Of a stretch of 64,000 nt of DNA, positions 49,737-59,260 are shown in pieces (the first letter of the stretch is position 1; each line of letters starts with the position of its first letter). The stretch is from an uncultured Clostridia bacterium (GTDB lineage: Bacteria; Bacillota; Clostridia; Oscillospirales; Acutalibacteraceae): contig CAMHAH010000008.1 of NCBI GenBank assembly GCA_946183365.1, forward strand, positions 54,969 to 118,968, given 5' to 3'. Made by a program: the position numbers and the translations under genes. The notes under the pieces are model-generated. The model did no database searches. It was not told the origin of the DNA and worked only from the letters and a program-made list of their open reading frames with translations.

Positions 49737-50582
49737 ATGAAGCTGAAATTCACTAAAATGCACGGCATATCTAACGACTACATTTATATAAACGCTTTTG
49801 AGTATGATATAACCGACCCCGAGGCGCTCTCTGTAAAGCTCTCTGACCGACGCACGGGCATAGGCGGCGACGGAATAATCCTTGTATGCCCGAGCGAAAT
49901 CGCCGACGCCAAGATGCGTATCTTCAACGCCGACGGAAGCGAGGCGAAGATGTGCGGCAACGGCATACGCTGCGTGGGCAAGTTCGTATATGATAAGGGG
50001 CTCGTATCACCCGACAGAACCACCGTCACCATAGACACACTAAGCGGCGTAAAGACGCTTGAGCTGACCGTTGAGAACGGCAAGGTCAAGACCGCAAGAG
50101 TAGATATGGGCGCCGCTATACTCGACCCCGCAGATATCCCCGCCGTATACGACGGCGACAGGATGGTCGACGCTCCGCTTACGGTCAACGGCAAGGAGTG
50201 GAAGGTCACCGCGGTATCTATGGGCAATCCCCATTGCGTTACCTTTGTTGATGATGTAGACGGTCTCGAGCTCGAGAAGATCGGACCGGACTTTGAGAAC
50301 CACTCAGCCTTCCCCGACAGAGTGAATACCGAATTCGTAAAGGTCATCGACGACCATACCCTTCAAATGCGCGTGTGGGAGCGCGGCTCGGGCGAGACCT
50401 GGGCTTGCGGCACGGGCGCGTGCGCTACCGCTGTAGCCGCGGTCGAGAACGGCTTTTGCAAAAAGGGCGACGACATTACCGTACGCCTCAGAGGCGGCGA
50501 CCTTGTGATAAATTACACCGACGACACCGTGATCATGACAGGACCCGCAACGACGGTCTTTGAGGGCGAGGTCGAGATATAA
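49737..50582 (+). CDS. dapF: Diaminopimelate epimerase
   Basis: A 281-residue PLP-independent epimerase converting LL- to meso-diaminopimelate for lysine and peptidoglycan. The two catalytic cysteines are Cys73 (KMCGNGIRC) and Cys224 (WACGTGAC). The presence of DapF supports meso-DAP peptidoglycan and hence DAP use by the MurE-type ligase at 5750. AAGGTG precedes the ATG. Single-gene transcript, terminator at 50593. Confidence 0.96.
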   Translation: MKLKFTKMHGISNDYIYINAFEYDITDPEALSVKLSDRRTGIGGDGIILVCPSEIADAKMRIFNADGSEAKMCGNGIRCVGKFVYDKGLVSPDRTTVTIDTLSGVKTLELTVENGKVKTARVDMGAAILDPADIPAVYDGDRMVDAPLTVNGKEWKVTAVSMGNPHCVTFVDDVDGLELEKIGPDFENHSAFPDRVNTEFVKVIDDHTLQMRVWERGSGETWACGTGACATAVAAVENGFCKKGDDITVRLRGGDLVINYTDDTVIMTGPATTVFEGEVEI

Positions 50583-50592
50583 ACAGATAATA

Positions 50593-50616
50593 CTCCCTCT
50601 TTTGAGGGAGCTTTTT
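50593..50616 (+). terminator. Terminator of dapF
   Basis: CTCCCTC, TTTT loop, GAGGGAG, CTTTTT. Confidence 0.88.
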
Positions 50617-50705
50617 CTGCGTTTTATAAGGTTTTGTAATATCTACAAAAAGTTATGCACATATCACCCGCCGTCCGTCAAGATGATGAAAGTTATATAC
50701 AAAAC

Positions 50706-50734
50706 TTGACTTTACCGTGATAAAGTGATATCAT
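50706..50734 (+). promoter_or_regulatory. Promoter of the histidine operon
   Basis: TTGACT (50706-50711), 17-bp spacer, TATCAT (50729-50734), 38 nt before the first gene. Confidence 0.75.
50709..50726. promoter_or_regulatory. Candidate operator in the his promoter
   Basis: ACTTTA-CCGTGA-TAAAGT, a perfect 6-bp inverted repeat covering the end of the -35 box and the spacer, where a bound repressor would block polymerase. The TrpR-like protein encoded first in the operon is the obvious candidate ligand. Confidence 0.55.
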
Positions 50735-50771
50735 AATAAACCGAAACGACAATCAGAAATGAGGATAATAT

Positions 50772-51062
50772 ATGGGCATACATTCAGAGTCTGCCGACAG
50801 ACTTTTTAAGGCGATACTCAGCCTGAAGGATACAGAAGAATGTTACAATTTCTTTGAGGATATCTGCACCATAACCGAGATAAAGGATATGTGCCAGAGG
50901 CTTGACACCGCGTTCCTTATTGACAAGGGCATCAGCTATCAGAAGATATCCGATCAGATAGGCGTATCGACCGCCACCATAAGCCGTGTGAGCCGCTGTC
51001 TGAACTACGGCGCGGGCGGATACCGCGCGGTCATCGACCGTATGAAGGAGGATGAGGAATGA
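50772..51062 (+). CDS. TrpR-like regulator, YerC/YecD family
   Basis: A 96-residue protein of the TrpR fold, YerC/YecD branch: ADRLFKAILSLKDTEECYNFFEDICTITEI, then the helix-turn-helix SYQKISDQIGVSTATISRV and RCLNYGAGGY. Members of this group are often found by, and predicted to regulate, histidine genes in Firmicutes. It is first in the operon and overlaps the hisZ-hisG fusion by 4 bp (ATGA), so probable autoregulated his repressor; the effector is presumably histidine or a pathway product (inference). Confidence 0.88.
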   Translation: MGIHSESADRLFKAILSLKDTEECYNFFEDICTITEIKDMCQRLDTAFLIDKGISYQKISDQIGVSTATISRVSRCLNYGAGGYRAVIDRMKEDEE

Positions 51063-52633
51063 ATATCAACGACAGCGTACTCAGCTACGCCGAACGCCTC
51101 ACCTTCTCATTAAGAGAGCTGTACAGCCGATACGGCTATCAGCCGTACAGGATGAGTAAGTTTGAGGACTATGACCTTTACAGCCGCAATAAAGACTTCC
51201 TTATCTCAGATCAGGTAATAACCTTCACCGATATCGGCGGCAAATTAAAAGCGCTAAAACCCGACGTGACCCTCTCGATAATCAAAAACAATACCGACAG
51301 CGGCACAAAGAAGCTGTATTATAACGAGAATGTCTATCGCGTATCAAAGGGCACCAACACCTATAAGGAGCTCATGCAGGCGGGCGTTGAGTGCATAGGC
51401 GAGGTCGACAGCAAGCTCGTCGGCGAGAGCCTCTCTCTCGCGGCAGAGAGCCTTAGCCTTATATCTGAGAACTTCGTGCTCGACGTATCGAGCCTTGATA
51501 TACTCAACTCGGCGGTAGAGAAGATATCCGAGAGCCGTTCCGTACAAAACGAGATAATCAAATGCGTCAGCGAGAAGAACGTACACGGTATCATCTCGGT
51601 ATGCGAGAACAACGGTTTGGACGTACTCTCGGCAGACGAGCTGATAAAGCTGCTTACCCTGCTCGGCTCGCCAGATAAGGTAATGCCCGAGCTGATAGAT
51701 ATATGTCTGGAGCTCGGATGCCCCGAGGCTGTATATGAGCTCAAAGAGGCTTTGTCGGTCTTTGACGGCTCAGCTTATAAGAATAAGATAAACATCGATT
51801 TCTCGGTAGTCAGCGACCGCAACTACTATAACGGTGTGATCTTCAAGGGCTTCATTAACGGAGTTCCCGACAGCGTGCTCTCGGGCGGCAGATATGATAA
51901 GCTCATGCAAAAGATGAAGCGCTCATCACGCGCCGTAGGATTCGCGGTTTATCTCGATATGCTCGAGCGCATGGACGAGAACACAGAGCCGGAGGCAGCC
52001 GAATACAAGGATGATATGCTCAACGTAGCTTTGCCAAAGGGCAGACTGGGCGAGAAGGTCTACGCTATGTTTGAGGCGGCGGGCTTTCCCTGTCCTTCGA
52101 TAAAAGAGAACAACCGCAAGCTGATATTCGAGAACCGTGAAGCGGGCGTAAGATACTTCTGGGTCAAGCCCAGCGACGTTGCCATCTATGTAGAAAGAGG
52201 CGCGGCGGATATAGGCGTTGCGGGCAAAGATATCCTGCTCGAGTACGAGCCTGAGATATATGAGCTGTTAGACCTCGATATCGGCAAATGCCGTATGGCT
52301 GTAGCCGCCCCCAAGGGCTTTGAGGACGACACCCGCCGCACCCTGAGGGTCGCGACAAAATTCTCAAAGATAGCCGCAGACCACTATGCCTCAAAGGGCA
52401 GAGATATCGACATAGTACACCTCAACGGCTCTATCGAGATAGCGCCTATCTTAGGCCTTACGGATGTTATCGTAGATATAGTCGAGACAGGTACAACGCT
52501 GAAAGAAAACAACCTCGAAGTGGTTGAAACGATAGTGCCTATCTCAGCCCGACTGATAGCTAACAAAAGCAGCTGTAAATTCAAGGGCGACAGCATTATG
52601 AAGATAACCGAGGAATTGAGAGAACAGGCATGA
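51059..52633 (+). CDS. hisZG: HisZ-HisG fusion: ATP phosphoribosyltransferase, regulatory plus catalytic
   Basis: One 524-residue frame encodes both subunits of the short-form ATP phosphoribosyltransferase. Residues 1-302 are HisZ (histidyl-tRNA-synthetase-like, TFTDIGGKLKALKPDVT, YYNENVYRV, SVVSDRNYYNGVIFKGF, SGGRYDKLM). An acidic linker spans about 303-319. Residues 320-524 are short HisG (MLNVALPKGRLGEKVY, ADIGVAGKDIL, and the PRPP loop DVIVDIVETGTTLKENN). No stop or frameshift separates them; an internal ATG (M320) with AAGGA 4 nt before could also give free HisG. It catalyses the first, feedback-controlled step of histidine synthesis. Confidence 0.93.
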   Translation: MNINDSVLSYAERLTFSLRELYSRYGYQPYRMSKFEDYDLYSRNKDFLISDQVITFTDIGGKLKALKPDVTLSIIKNNTDSGTKKLYYNENVYRVSKGTNTYKELMQAGVECIGEVDSKLVGESLSLAAESLSLISENFVLDVSSLDILNSAVEKISESRSVQNEIIKCVSEKNVHGIISVCENNGLDVLSADELIKLLTLLGSPDKVMPELIDICLELGCPEAVYELKEALSVFDGSAYKNKINIDFSVVSDRNYYNGVIFKGFINGVPDSVLSGGRYDKLMQKMKRSSRAVGFAVYLDMLERMDENTEPEAAEYKDDMLNVALPKGRLGEKVYAMFEAAGFPCPSIKENNRKLIFENREAGVRYFWVKPSDVAIYVERGAADIGVAGKDILLEYEPEIYELLDLDIGKCRMAVAAPKGFEDDTRRTLRVATKFSKIAADHYASKGRDIDIVHLNGSIEIAPILGLTDVIVDIVETGTTLKENNLEVVETIVPISARLIANKSSCKFKGDSIMKITEELREQA

Positions 52634-52639
52634 ACAGAC

Positions 52640-52665
52640 ACAGCCCTCGCCCCGGGAAGGGCTGT
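52640..52665 (+). promoter_or_regulatory. Intraoperonic hairpin before hisD
   Basis: ACAGCCCT/AGGGCTGT, 10-nt loop, followed by TTT then GAC. It fills the only sizeable gap in the first half of the his operon; weak attenuator or mRNA-processing structure. Confidence 0.5.
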
Positions 52666-52682
52666 TTGACAAAGGAGTAATT

Positions 52683-53963
52683 ATGATAAAGATACTGGAT
52701 TACAACGAGCTGTCCTATGATGAGATATTCGCGCGCTTTGAGCCGACCTCATCGGTAGAGGACGTTGTGGCGGATATAATCAAAAATGTCCGTGCAAACG
52801 GCGACAAAGCTCTGTTTGAATACACCGCTCGCTTTGACAAGGCAGAGCTTGGCTCATTACAGGTCACCAAAGAAGAGATAGACGAGGCGAGAGCCGCTGT
52901 AGAGCCGAGGTTCATAGATATCCTCGAGAGAGCCGCGAAGAACATCCGCAAGTTCCACGAGGCTCAGGTGCGCCGCAGCTTCATCATCAACGATGAGGAC
53001 GGCATAGTGATGGGTCAGAAGATCATCCCCGTTGACCGCGCGGGCTTATATGTACCGGGCGGTACGGCGGCTTATCCCAGCACCGTACTGATGGACGCGA
53101 TTCCCGCAAAGATCGCGGGCGTAAAAGAGGTAGTAATGGTCACTCCCCCGTCGGCTGACGGCAAAGTCAACCCCGCTATACTCGCGGCGGCGTCGGTCGC
53201 GGGCGTTGATAAAATATTCAAGGTAGGCGGAGCTCAGGCCATAGCCGCCCTCGCCTACGGCACAGAGAGCGTACCTAAGGTAGACAAGATCGTAGGCCCC
53301 GGCAACGCCTTTGTAGCAGAGGCTAAGAAACAGGTATTCGGCACAGTTTCGATAGATATGATAGCAGGCCCCAGCGAGATACTGGTGGTAGCCGACGGCA
53401 AGAGTAACCCCCGCTATGTCGCCGCCGACCTGCTCAGTCAGGCTGAGCATGACAAGCTCGCCTCGGCAGTGCTGGTCACCGACAGCTTTGAGCTCGCTCA
53501 GGCTGTATCAAACGAGCTCGAAAAGCAGATACCCCTGCTCGACCGCTCAGAGATTGCACGCGCGTCAATCGACAACAACGGCAAAATCATAGTAGCCGAC
53601 AATCTCAGCGTAGTCATCGACATAGCTAACGAGATAGCTCCCGAGCACCTCGAGCTGTGCGTGGACAACCCGTTCGACTGGCTCGATAAGATCCGCCACG
53701 CGGGCTCTATCTTCATGGGCAGGAGCTGTCCCGAGGCTCTTGGCGATTATTTCGCTGGACCCAACCACACTCTGCCTACCTCGGGCACCGCTAAATTCTC
53801 GAGCCCCTTGTCGGTAGACGACTTCATAAAGAAAACACAGTACACATATTACACCGCCGACGCCTTGAAGCGCGTAGCCGAGGACGTAGCCTTCTTCGCT
53901 CGCAAGGAGGGGCTGACAGGTCACGCAAAGTCAGCGGTCATCCGACTGGAGGATGAGGCATGA
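52683..53963 (+). CDS. hisD: Histidinol dehydrogenase
   Basis: A 426-residue zinc enzyme performing the last two oxidations, histidinol to histidine. Seen are PGGTAAYPSTVLM, KIVGPGNAFVAEAKKQVFG, DMIAGPSEILVVAD, LLSQAEHD (zinc/catalytic Glu-His) and NHTLPTSGTAKFSSPLSV. AGGAG precedes the start and its stop overlaps hisC by 4 bp. Confidence 0.96.
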   Translation: MIKILDYNELSYDEIFARFEPTSSVEDVVADIIKNVRANGDKALFEYTARFDKAELGSLQVTKEEIDEARAAVEPRFIDILERAAKNIRKFHEAQVRRSFIINDEDGIVMGQKIIPVDRAGLYVPGGTAAYPSTVLMDAIPAKIAGVKEVVMVTPPSADGKVNPAILAAASVAGVDKIFKVGGAQAIAALAYGTESVPKVDKIVGPGNAFVAEAKKQVFGTVSIDMIAGPSEILVVADGKSNPRYVAADLLSQAEHDKLASAVLVTDSFELAQAVSNELEKQIPLLDRSEIARASIDNNGKIIVADNLSVVIDIANEIAPEHLELCVDNPFDWLDKIRHAGSIFMGRSCPEALGDYFAGPNHTLPTSGTAKFSSPLSVDDFIKKTQYTYYTADALKRVAEDVAFFARKEGLTGHAKSAVIRLEDEA

Positions 53964-55027
53964 GCCGTTTTTTCAGCGATAAATTCTCTTCCCTTGAAGC
54001 CTATACACCCGGCGAACAGCCCAAGGACATGAAATATGTAAAGCTAAATACAAACGAGTCACCGTTTCCTCCATCGCCCAAGGCGATCGAATACGCCTCA
54101 AGGGCGGCTGAGAGCCTTCAGCTCTACTGCGACCCCGAGTGTACCCGTCTGACCGAGGAATTCTCTAAGCTCTACGGTATAAAAAAGGACGAGGTGCTGT
54201 TCACAAACGGCTCCGACGACGCGCTGAACTTCTGTTTCTCTGCGTTCTGTGACGACGAGACCCCTGCCGCCTTTGCAGATATCACCTACGGCTTCTATCC
54301 CGTGTTCGCGCAGATGAACCGCGTCCCCTTTACAGAGATACCTTTGAATGAAGATTTCACGATAAACGTCGACGACTATATCGGCATCAACAAGACCGTA
54401 TTCATAGCAAACCCCAACGCGCCTACGGGCATAGCCCTGCCGCTCTATGATTTAGAGCGCATCTTACAGAGCAACCCCGACAACATCGTTGTCATAGACG
54501 AGGCGTATGTCGACTTCGGCGCTCAAAGCGCGGTGGGTCTGATACATAAATACGACAATCTGATAGTCACCCAGACCTTCTCAAAATCGCGCTCCTTAGC
54601 GGGCGGCAGGCTGGGTATGGCTATAGCGAACAGCTCGCTTATCCGCGACCTCAACACCCTTAAATACTCGACGAACCCCTATAACGTCAGCAGTATGACC
54701 CAGGCGGCGGGCGTGGGCACGATAATTGACGACGATTATACAAAGAAGAACTGCGCCGTTATAGCCGAGAACAGAGGATATCTCACAAATAAGCTTGAGG
54801 AGCTCGGCTTCACCCACACGCCGTCGGTGAGCAACTTTGTGTTCGCAAAGCACCCCGAGCTTGACGGCGGAGAGCTGTATAGAAGCCTCAAAGAGAGAGG
54901 CGTGCTGATACGCCACTTCACCAAAGAAAAGATACGCGATTACAACCGTATAACGGTCGGCACAAAGGAGCAGCTTGACATACTGCTGAAAAATATCAAA
55001 GAGATACTACAGGAGGCGAGAGCATGA
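53960..55027 (+). CDS. hisC: Histidinol-phosphate aminotransferase
   Basis: A 355-residue PLP aminotransferase, fold type I: KLNTNESPFPPSP, NGSDDALN, NPNAPTG, VIDEAYVDF (PLP Asp/Tyr) and TQTFSKSRSLAGGRLG with the Schiff-base Lys. It converts imidazole acetol phosphate to histidinol phosphate. ATGA overlaps on both sides (hisD and hisB). Confidence 0.95.
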   Translation: MSRFFSDKFSSLEAYTPGEQPKDMKYVKLNTNESPFPPSPKAIEYASRAAESLQLYCDPECTRLTEEFSKLYGIKKDEVLFTNGSDDALNFCFSAFCDDETPAAFADITYGFYPVFAQMNRVPFTEIPLNEDFTINVDDYIGINKTVFIANPNAPTGIALPLYDLERILQSNPDNIVVIDEAYVDFGAQSAVGLIHKYDNLIVTQTFSKSRSLAGGRLGMAIANSSLIRDLNTLKYSTNPYNVSSMTQAAGVGTIIDDDYTKKNCAVIAENRGYLTNKLEELGFTHTPSVSNFVFAKHPELDGGELYRSLKERGVLIRHFTKEKIRDYNRITVGTKEQLDILLKNIKEILQEARA

Positions 55028-55611
55028 GGACCGCCGAGATAAACAGAAAAACAAACGAGACCGATATATCGCTCAGCCTTAACCTTGACGGCACAGGCAA
55101 GAGCGAGATAAACAGCGGCGTAGGCTTTCTCGACCATATGCTGACATTGTTCGCGCGTCACGGCAGGTTCGACCTGACCCTTAGGTGTGACGGCGACACC
55201 TATGTCGACGACCACCACAGCGTAGAGGATATCGGTATCGCGCTGGGTCAGGCGTTCACAAAGGCTCTCGGAGATAAGCGCGGCATAGTCCGCTACGGCA
55301 GCTTCATCCTGCCTATGGACGAGACGCTGATACTCAGCGCCGTGGATATCTCAGGCAGGAGCTATCTGAACTATGACCTTAATATCCCGACGCAGAAGGT
55401 AGGCACCTTTGATACCGAGCTGTGTGAGGAATTCTTCCTCGGCTTTGTCCGTAACGCCGACCTCACCCTGCACATAAAGCAGCTCGAGGGCAAGAACAGC
55501 CACCACATAATAGAGGGCACGTTCAAATGCGTAGCCCGCTGTATGAAGCAGGCTGCAGCGATAGACGAAGCGTTCAAGGATGAGATACCGTCCACCAAGG
55601 GGGTACTGTGA
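55024..55611 (+). CDS. hisB: Imidazoleglycerol-phosphate dehydratase
   Basis: A 195-residue Mn-dependent dehydratase, monofunctional form without the phosphatase domain. Metal motifs: GFLDHMLTLFARHG, DDHHSVEDIGIALG, and the second-half repeat GKNSHHIIEGTFKC. The phosphatase step is provided by the PHP protein at the operon's end. Confidence 0.96.
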   Translation: MRTAEINRKTNETDISLSLNLDGTGKSEINSGVGFLDHMLTLFARHGRFDLTLRCDGDTYVDDHHSVEDIGIALGQAFTKALGDKRGIVRYGSFILPMDETLILSAVDISGRSYLNYDLNIPTQKVGTFDTELCEEFFLGFVRNADLTLHIKQLEGKNSHHIIEGTFKCVARCMKQAAAIDEAFKDEIPSTKGVL

Positions 55612-56219
55612 TGATTGCTATCATCGATTACGGGGTTGGCAACCTCTTCTCGCTAAAGAGCTCCTTTGCCGCAATAGGCAAAGAGGCTGTCGTTACCTCT
55701 GATCCCGACGTGATATCAAAATCCGACCGCATAATACTCCCCGGCGTAGGCGCGTTTGAGGACGCCGCAAAGAAGCTCAGAGACAGCGGGATGGCTGATG
55801 TAGTCAAGCGCGAGGCGGCTCTCGGCAAGCCCGTGATGGGTATATGCCTCGGTATGCAGCTTCTCCTTGACAAAAGCTATGAGTACGGCGAGCATGAGGG
55901 CTTAGGGCTGATACACGGCAATGTAAAGCCTATCTCGGACGTTATCGACAAAGATCTGAAGATCCCTCATATCGGCTGGAACAGGTTGATAATAAAGAAG
56001 CAAAGCCCGCTGTTCAAATACCTCAGCGACGGCGACTGTGTATACTTCGTACACTCTTACTACGCCGCCGACTGCGACGACGTTACGGCGACAGCGGAGT
56101 ACAGCGCCGAGCTGACCGCCTCGATAGAGAGCGGCAACGTATATGGCTGTCAGTTCCACCCCGAAAAGAGCGGAACGGTCGGTCTGAATATTTTAAAGGC
56201 TTTTTGTGAGATTTTATAA
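55611..56219 (+). CDS. hisH: Imidazole glycerol phosphate synthase, glutaminase subunit HisH
   Basis: A 202-residue class I glutamine amidotransferase. I choose ATG 55611 (MIAIIDYGVGNL), 7 nt after AAGGGGG and overlapping the hisB stop by one base; the GTG at 55608 would add one Met. The nucleophile Cys lies in GICLGMQLL and the His/Glu in CQFHPEKSG. It feeds ammonia to HisF, encoded two genes on. Confidence 0.95.
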   Translation: MIAIIDYGVGNLFSLKSSFAAIGKEAVVTSDPDVISKSDRIILPGVGAFEDAAKKLRDSGMADVVKREAALGKPVMGICLGMQLLLDKSYEYGEHEGLGLIHGNVKPISDVIDKDLKIPHIGWNRLIIKKQSPLFKYLSDGDCVYFVHSYYAADCDDVTATAEYSAELTASIESGNVYGCQFHPEKSGTVGLNILKAFCEIL

Positions 56220-56343
56220 CAATTAGGAGTTATGGTCGGGACACCACCCGGTTTTTATATTGATCCAAAACGCGGACACGCGTGTCGGTGTTTCCCTTAA
56301 TTCCTCATTTCTAATTCCTAATTCAAAAAACGGAGTGTAAACC

Positions 56344-57057
56344 ATGATACTTTTTCCCGCGATAGATATAGTAGACGGCAAGGCCGTGCGCCTTTATAAA
56401 GGCAAATACGATCAGATGACCGTATACAGTGAAAACCCAGCTCAGATCGCGCTCGACTTCAAAGCCTGCGGAGCGACGCATATCCATATAGTCGACCTCG
56501 AAGGCGCCCGCGACGGCGGCACACCCAACCTTAAGACCGTCCTCGAGATAAAGAAGCAGTCGGGTCTGTTCTGTGAGATAGGCGGCGGTATACGATCTAT
56601 GGAGGTCGTAGAACGCTACCTTGAAGCGGGCATCGACCGCGTTATCATCGGCACAGCCGCTATTGAGGATGAGGTCTTTCTAAGACAGGCTGTCGATAAA
56701 TACGGCGACAAGATAGCCGTAGGCGCGGATATCCGCGAGGGCTTCATAGCCGTAAAGGGCTGGATAGAACGCTCTCAGGTCACCGCGGACGAGTTCTTTG
56801 AGAATATGCAGAATATAGGCGTAAAGACCATCATCTGCACCGATATAAACCGCGACGGCGCTATGGTAGGCACTAACCTCGACCTCTACCGCACCATGAG
56901 CCGCCGCTACAATGTCAACATAACCGCCTCGGGCGGAGTATCGTCAATGGACGATATCAACGCTCTCAACAGCATGGATATGTACGGCGCTATCATCGGC
57001 AAGGCGTATTATATCGGCGCGATAGATTTAAAAGAGGCGGTGAAGGCAGTACAATGA
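56344..57057 (+). CDS. hisA: Phosphoribosylformimino-5-aminoimidazole carboxamide ribotide isomerase HisA
   Basis: A 237-residue beta/alpha barrel with the catalytic Asp pair (FPAIDIVDGKAVRLYKG near the start and CTDINRDGAM in the second half), IGGGIRSMEVV and TASGGVSSMDDI phosphate loops. The 124-nt gap before it is AT-rich with no hairpin of note. Overlaps hisF by 4 bp. Confidence 0.95.
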   Translation: MILFPAIDIVDGKAVRLYKGKYDQMTVYSENPAQIALDFKACGATHIHIVDLEGARDGGTPNLKTVLEIKKQSGLFCEIGGGIRSMEVVERYLEAGIDRVIIGTAAIEDEVFLRQAVDKYGDKIAVGADIREGFIAVKGWIERSQVTADEFFENMQNIGVKTIICTDINRDGAMVGTNLDLYRTMSRRYNVNITASGGVSSMDDINALNSMDMYGAIIGKAYYIGAIDLKEAVKAVQ

Positions 57058-57812
57058 TAACCAAGCGAATAATCCCCTGTCTCGACGTAAAAAACGGCAG
57101 AGTTGTAAAGGGTGTGAACTTTGAGGGACTGAGCGACGTCGCCTCTCCCGTAGAGCTCGCCGAGTACTACAGCTCATGCGGAGCCGACGAGCTGGTGTTC
57201 TATGATATCACGGCCTCAGCCGAGGGCAGAGCGCTCTTCACCGATATACTCACCGAGACTGCGCGCAGGGTATTCATACCCCTTACCGTAGGGGGCGGAA
57301 TAAATACAGTTGCTGACTTTGACCGAGTGCTCAAGTGCGGCGCCGACAAGGTAAGCGTCAACAGCGGAGCTATCCGCAATCCACAGCTCGTCTATGAGGC
57401 GGCGAAGATCTACGGTGACCAGTGCGTAGTGCTGTCGGCTGATATAAAACGCGTAGACGGAGTTTTCAGAGTATTCTCCAAGGGCGGACGAGAGAACACC
57501 GGTATGGAAGCGATAAGCTGGATCAAGTCTTGCGTAGATAACGGCGCGGGCGAGATAGTGGTCAACTCGATCGATACCGACGGCGTAAAGCAGGGCTTTG
57601 ATATAGAAATGCTCAAAGCGGTCAGCGACGCGGTAAATGTACCCGTTATCGCCTCGGGCGGCGCGGGAAAGATCGAAGATTTTCTGACATTGTTCAAAGC
57701 TCTGCCTAAGGTAGACGCGGGTCTTGCGGCTTCTATCTTCCACTTCGGAGAGGTAAAGATAGCCGATTTGAAAGCGGAGATGGCAAAAGCAGGGATACCT
57801 ACGAGGCTATAA
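57054..57812 (+). CDS. hisF: Imidazole glycerol phosphate synthase, cyclase subunit HisF
   Basis: A 252-residue barrel paralogous to His[20 protein letters not shown] with the first catalytic Asp, [21 protein letters not shown] loop as VNSGAIRNP, and [17 protein letters not shown] with the second Asp. It builds imidazole glycerol phosphate and AICAR with ammonia from HisH. Confidence 0.96.
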   Translation: MITKRIIPCLDVKNGRVVKGVNFEGLSDVASPVELAEYYSSCGADELVFYDITASAEGRALFTDILTETARRVFIPLTVGGGINTVADFDRVLKCGADKVSVNSGAIRNPQLVYEAAKIYGDQCVVLSADIKRVDGVFRVFSKGGRENTGMEAISWIKSCVDNGAGEIVVNSIDTDGVKQGFDIEMLKAVSDAVNVPVIASGGAGKIEDFLTLFKALPKVDAGLAASIFHFGEVKIADLKAEMAKAGIPTRL

Positions 57813-57823
57813 GGAGGATCAAT

Positions 57824-58480
57824 ATGATAGATATAAACGAACTTAAATTTGATGAAAAGGGACTTATCCCCGCTGTCGTAGTAGACAGTATCACAAAACA
57901 GGTGCTTACCGTAGCGTATATGAACGCAGAGAGCCTGAAGATATCGATGGAGAAGGGGCTGACCTGCTTCTTCAGCCGTTCAAGGCAGGAGCTGTGGCTC
58001 AAGGGCGAAACCTCGGGAAACTATCAGCATATCGTAAGCATCACCGCCGACTGTGACAAAGACGCTCTGGTGGTAACGGTAGAGCCCGACGGTCCCGCGT
58101 GTCACTTAGGCACGACCTCATGCTTCACCAATCCCGTATGGGAGAGCGACAAGCTCAAGGAATTCTCTTATGAAGGACTGATGGAGCTTATAAAGGGCAG
58201 AAAAACCGACCCCAAGGACGGCTCATATACCACCTACCTCTTTGAAAAGGGACTGGATAAGATACTCAAGAAGGTCGGCGAGGAATGTACCGAAGTCATC
58301 ATAGCCGCCAAGGCCGAGGACAAAAAAGAGACCATCTATGAGATAGCGGACCTTGCGTATCATGTGATGGTACTGATGATCGAGCAGGGAATATCCCTTG
58401 AGGATATCCACAAAGAGCTCGCCTCGCGCCATGTGATAGACAAAAAAGTCAAGCAGGAGAAGATGACAGGTGATAACTAA
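57824..58480 (+). CDS. hisIE: Bifunctional phosphoribosyl-AMP cyclohydrolase / phosphoribosyl-ATP pyrophosphatase HisIE
   Basis: A 218-residue fusion. The HisI half (about 1-115) has [31 protein letters not shown] and the zinc-site text DCDKDALVV...GPACHLG; the HisE half (about 120-218) has [21 protein letters not shown] and AADLAYH-like [13 protein letters not shown]. It performs steps two and three of the pathway. AAGGAGG ribosome site. Confidence 0.95.
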   Translation: MIDINELKFDEKGLIPAVVVDSITKQVLTVAYMNAESLKISMEKGLTCFFSRSRQELWLKGETSGNYQHIVSITADCDKDALVVTVEPDGPACHLGTTSCFTNPVWESDKLKEFSYEGLMELIKGRKTDPKDGSYTTYLFEKGLDKILKKVGEECTEVIIAAKAEDKKETIYEIADLAYHVMVLMIEQGISLEDIHKELASRHVIDKKVKQEKMTGDN

Positions 58481-59243
58481 GGATCTGCATATGCACACCG
58501 CCTACTGCGACGGTAAGAACACCCCCGAGGAAATGGTGATAAGCGCCGTTGAAAAGGGTCTCGATACCGTAGGCATAAGCGGTCACAGCTACACCTTCTT
58601 TGACACGAGCTACTGTATGCAGAGCACCGATATCCCCCGCTATATCGCTGAGCTGAGGTATCTTAGAGCAAAGTATTTTGATAAGATACATGTACTGTGC
58701 GGCGTGGAACAGGATTATTACAGCGACTATCCGACCGATGAATTCGACTATATCATCGGCTCGGTGCATTATGTCAAGGTCAAGGATGAGTACATCCCAG
58801 TTGACGAGAGCGCAGATATCCTCAAAAAAGCGACGGATAAGCACTTCGGCGGCGATATATACGCGTTATGCGAGCTGTACTTCGATACTGTCGCCGATGT
58901 AATCAATAGAACCGACTGCGATATCATCGGTCACTTTGACCTTATCAGCAAGTTCATTGAGCGCGGGGAGCTTTTTGATACTCAAAGCCCGCGCTATATA
59001 AAAGCGTGGAAAGCGGCTGTAGACAGACTGATACCGTACAACGTTCCGTTTGAGATAAACACCGGTGCGATATCGCGCGGATACCGAACCTCACCCTACC
59101 CGAATTTGGATATAATGGAATATATCAAAGAGAAAGGCGGTAAATTCGTCCTGTCCTCAGACGCCCACAGTAAAGATAACGTTGCGTATAAATTTGAAGA
59201 ATATGAAAGCCTAACTCTTAACAAGTCTAAGACTGCCCCATAA
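58470..59243 (+). CDS. hisJ: Histidinol-phosphatase, PHP family
   Basis: A 257-residue PHP-domain phosphoesterase with the metal motifs [44 protein letters not shown] and [10 protein letters not shown]. As the last gene of a his operon lacking HisB-N or HisN, it supplies the histidinol-phosphate dephosphorylation. GTG start at 58470, 9 nt after AGGAGA, overlaps hisIE by 11 bp. Confidence 0.9.
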   Translation: MITKDLHMHTAYCDGKNTPEEMVISAVEKGLDTVGISGHSYTFFDTSYCMQSTDIPRYIAELRYLRAKYFDKIHVLCGVEQDYYSDYPTDEFDYIIGSVHYVKVKDEYIPVDESADILKKATDKHFGGDIYALCELYFDTVADVINRTDCDIIGHFDLISKFIERGELFDTQSPRYIKAWKAAVDRLIPYNVPFEINTGAISRGYRTSPYPNLDIMEYIKEKGGKFVLSSDAHSKDNVAYKFEEYESLTLNKSKTAP

Positions 59244-59260
59244 AGCTGTGAAACGTTTGC

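Noticed and set aside
52016..52633. hisG as a separate gene starting at M320
   Set aside because: The frame is continuous with hisZ and the internal ribosome site is weak; kept as a possible secondary start only.
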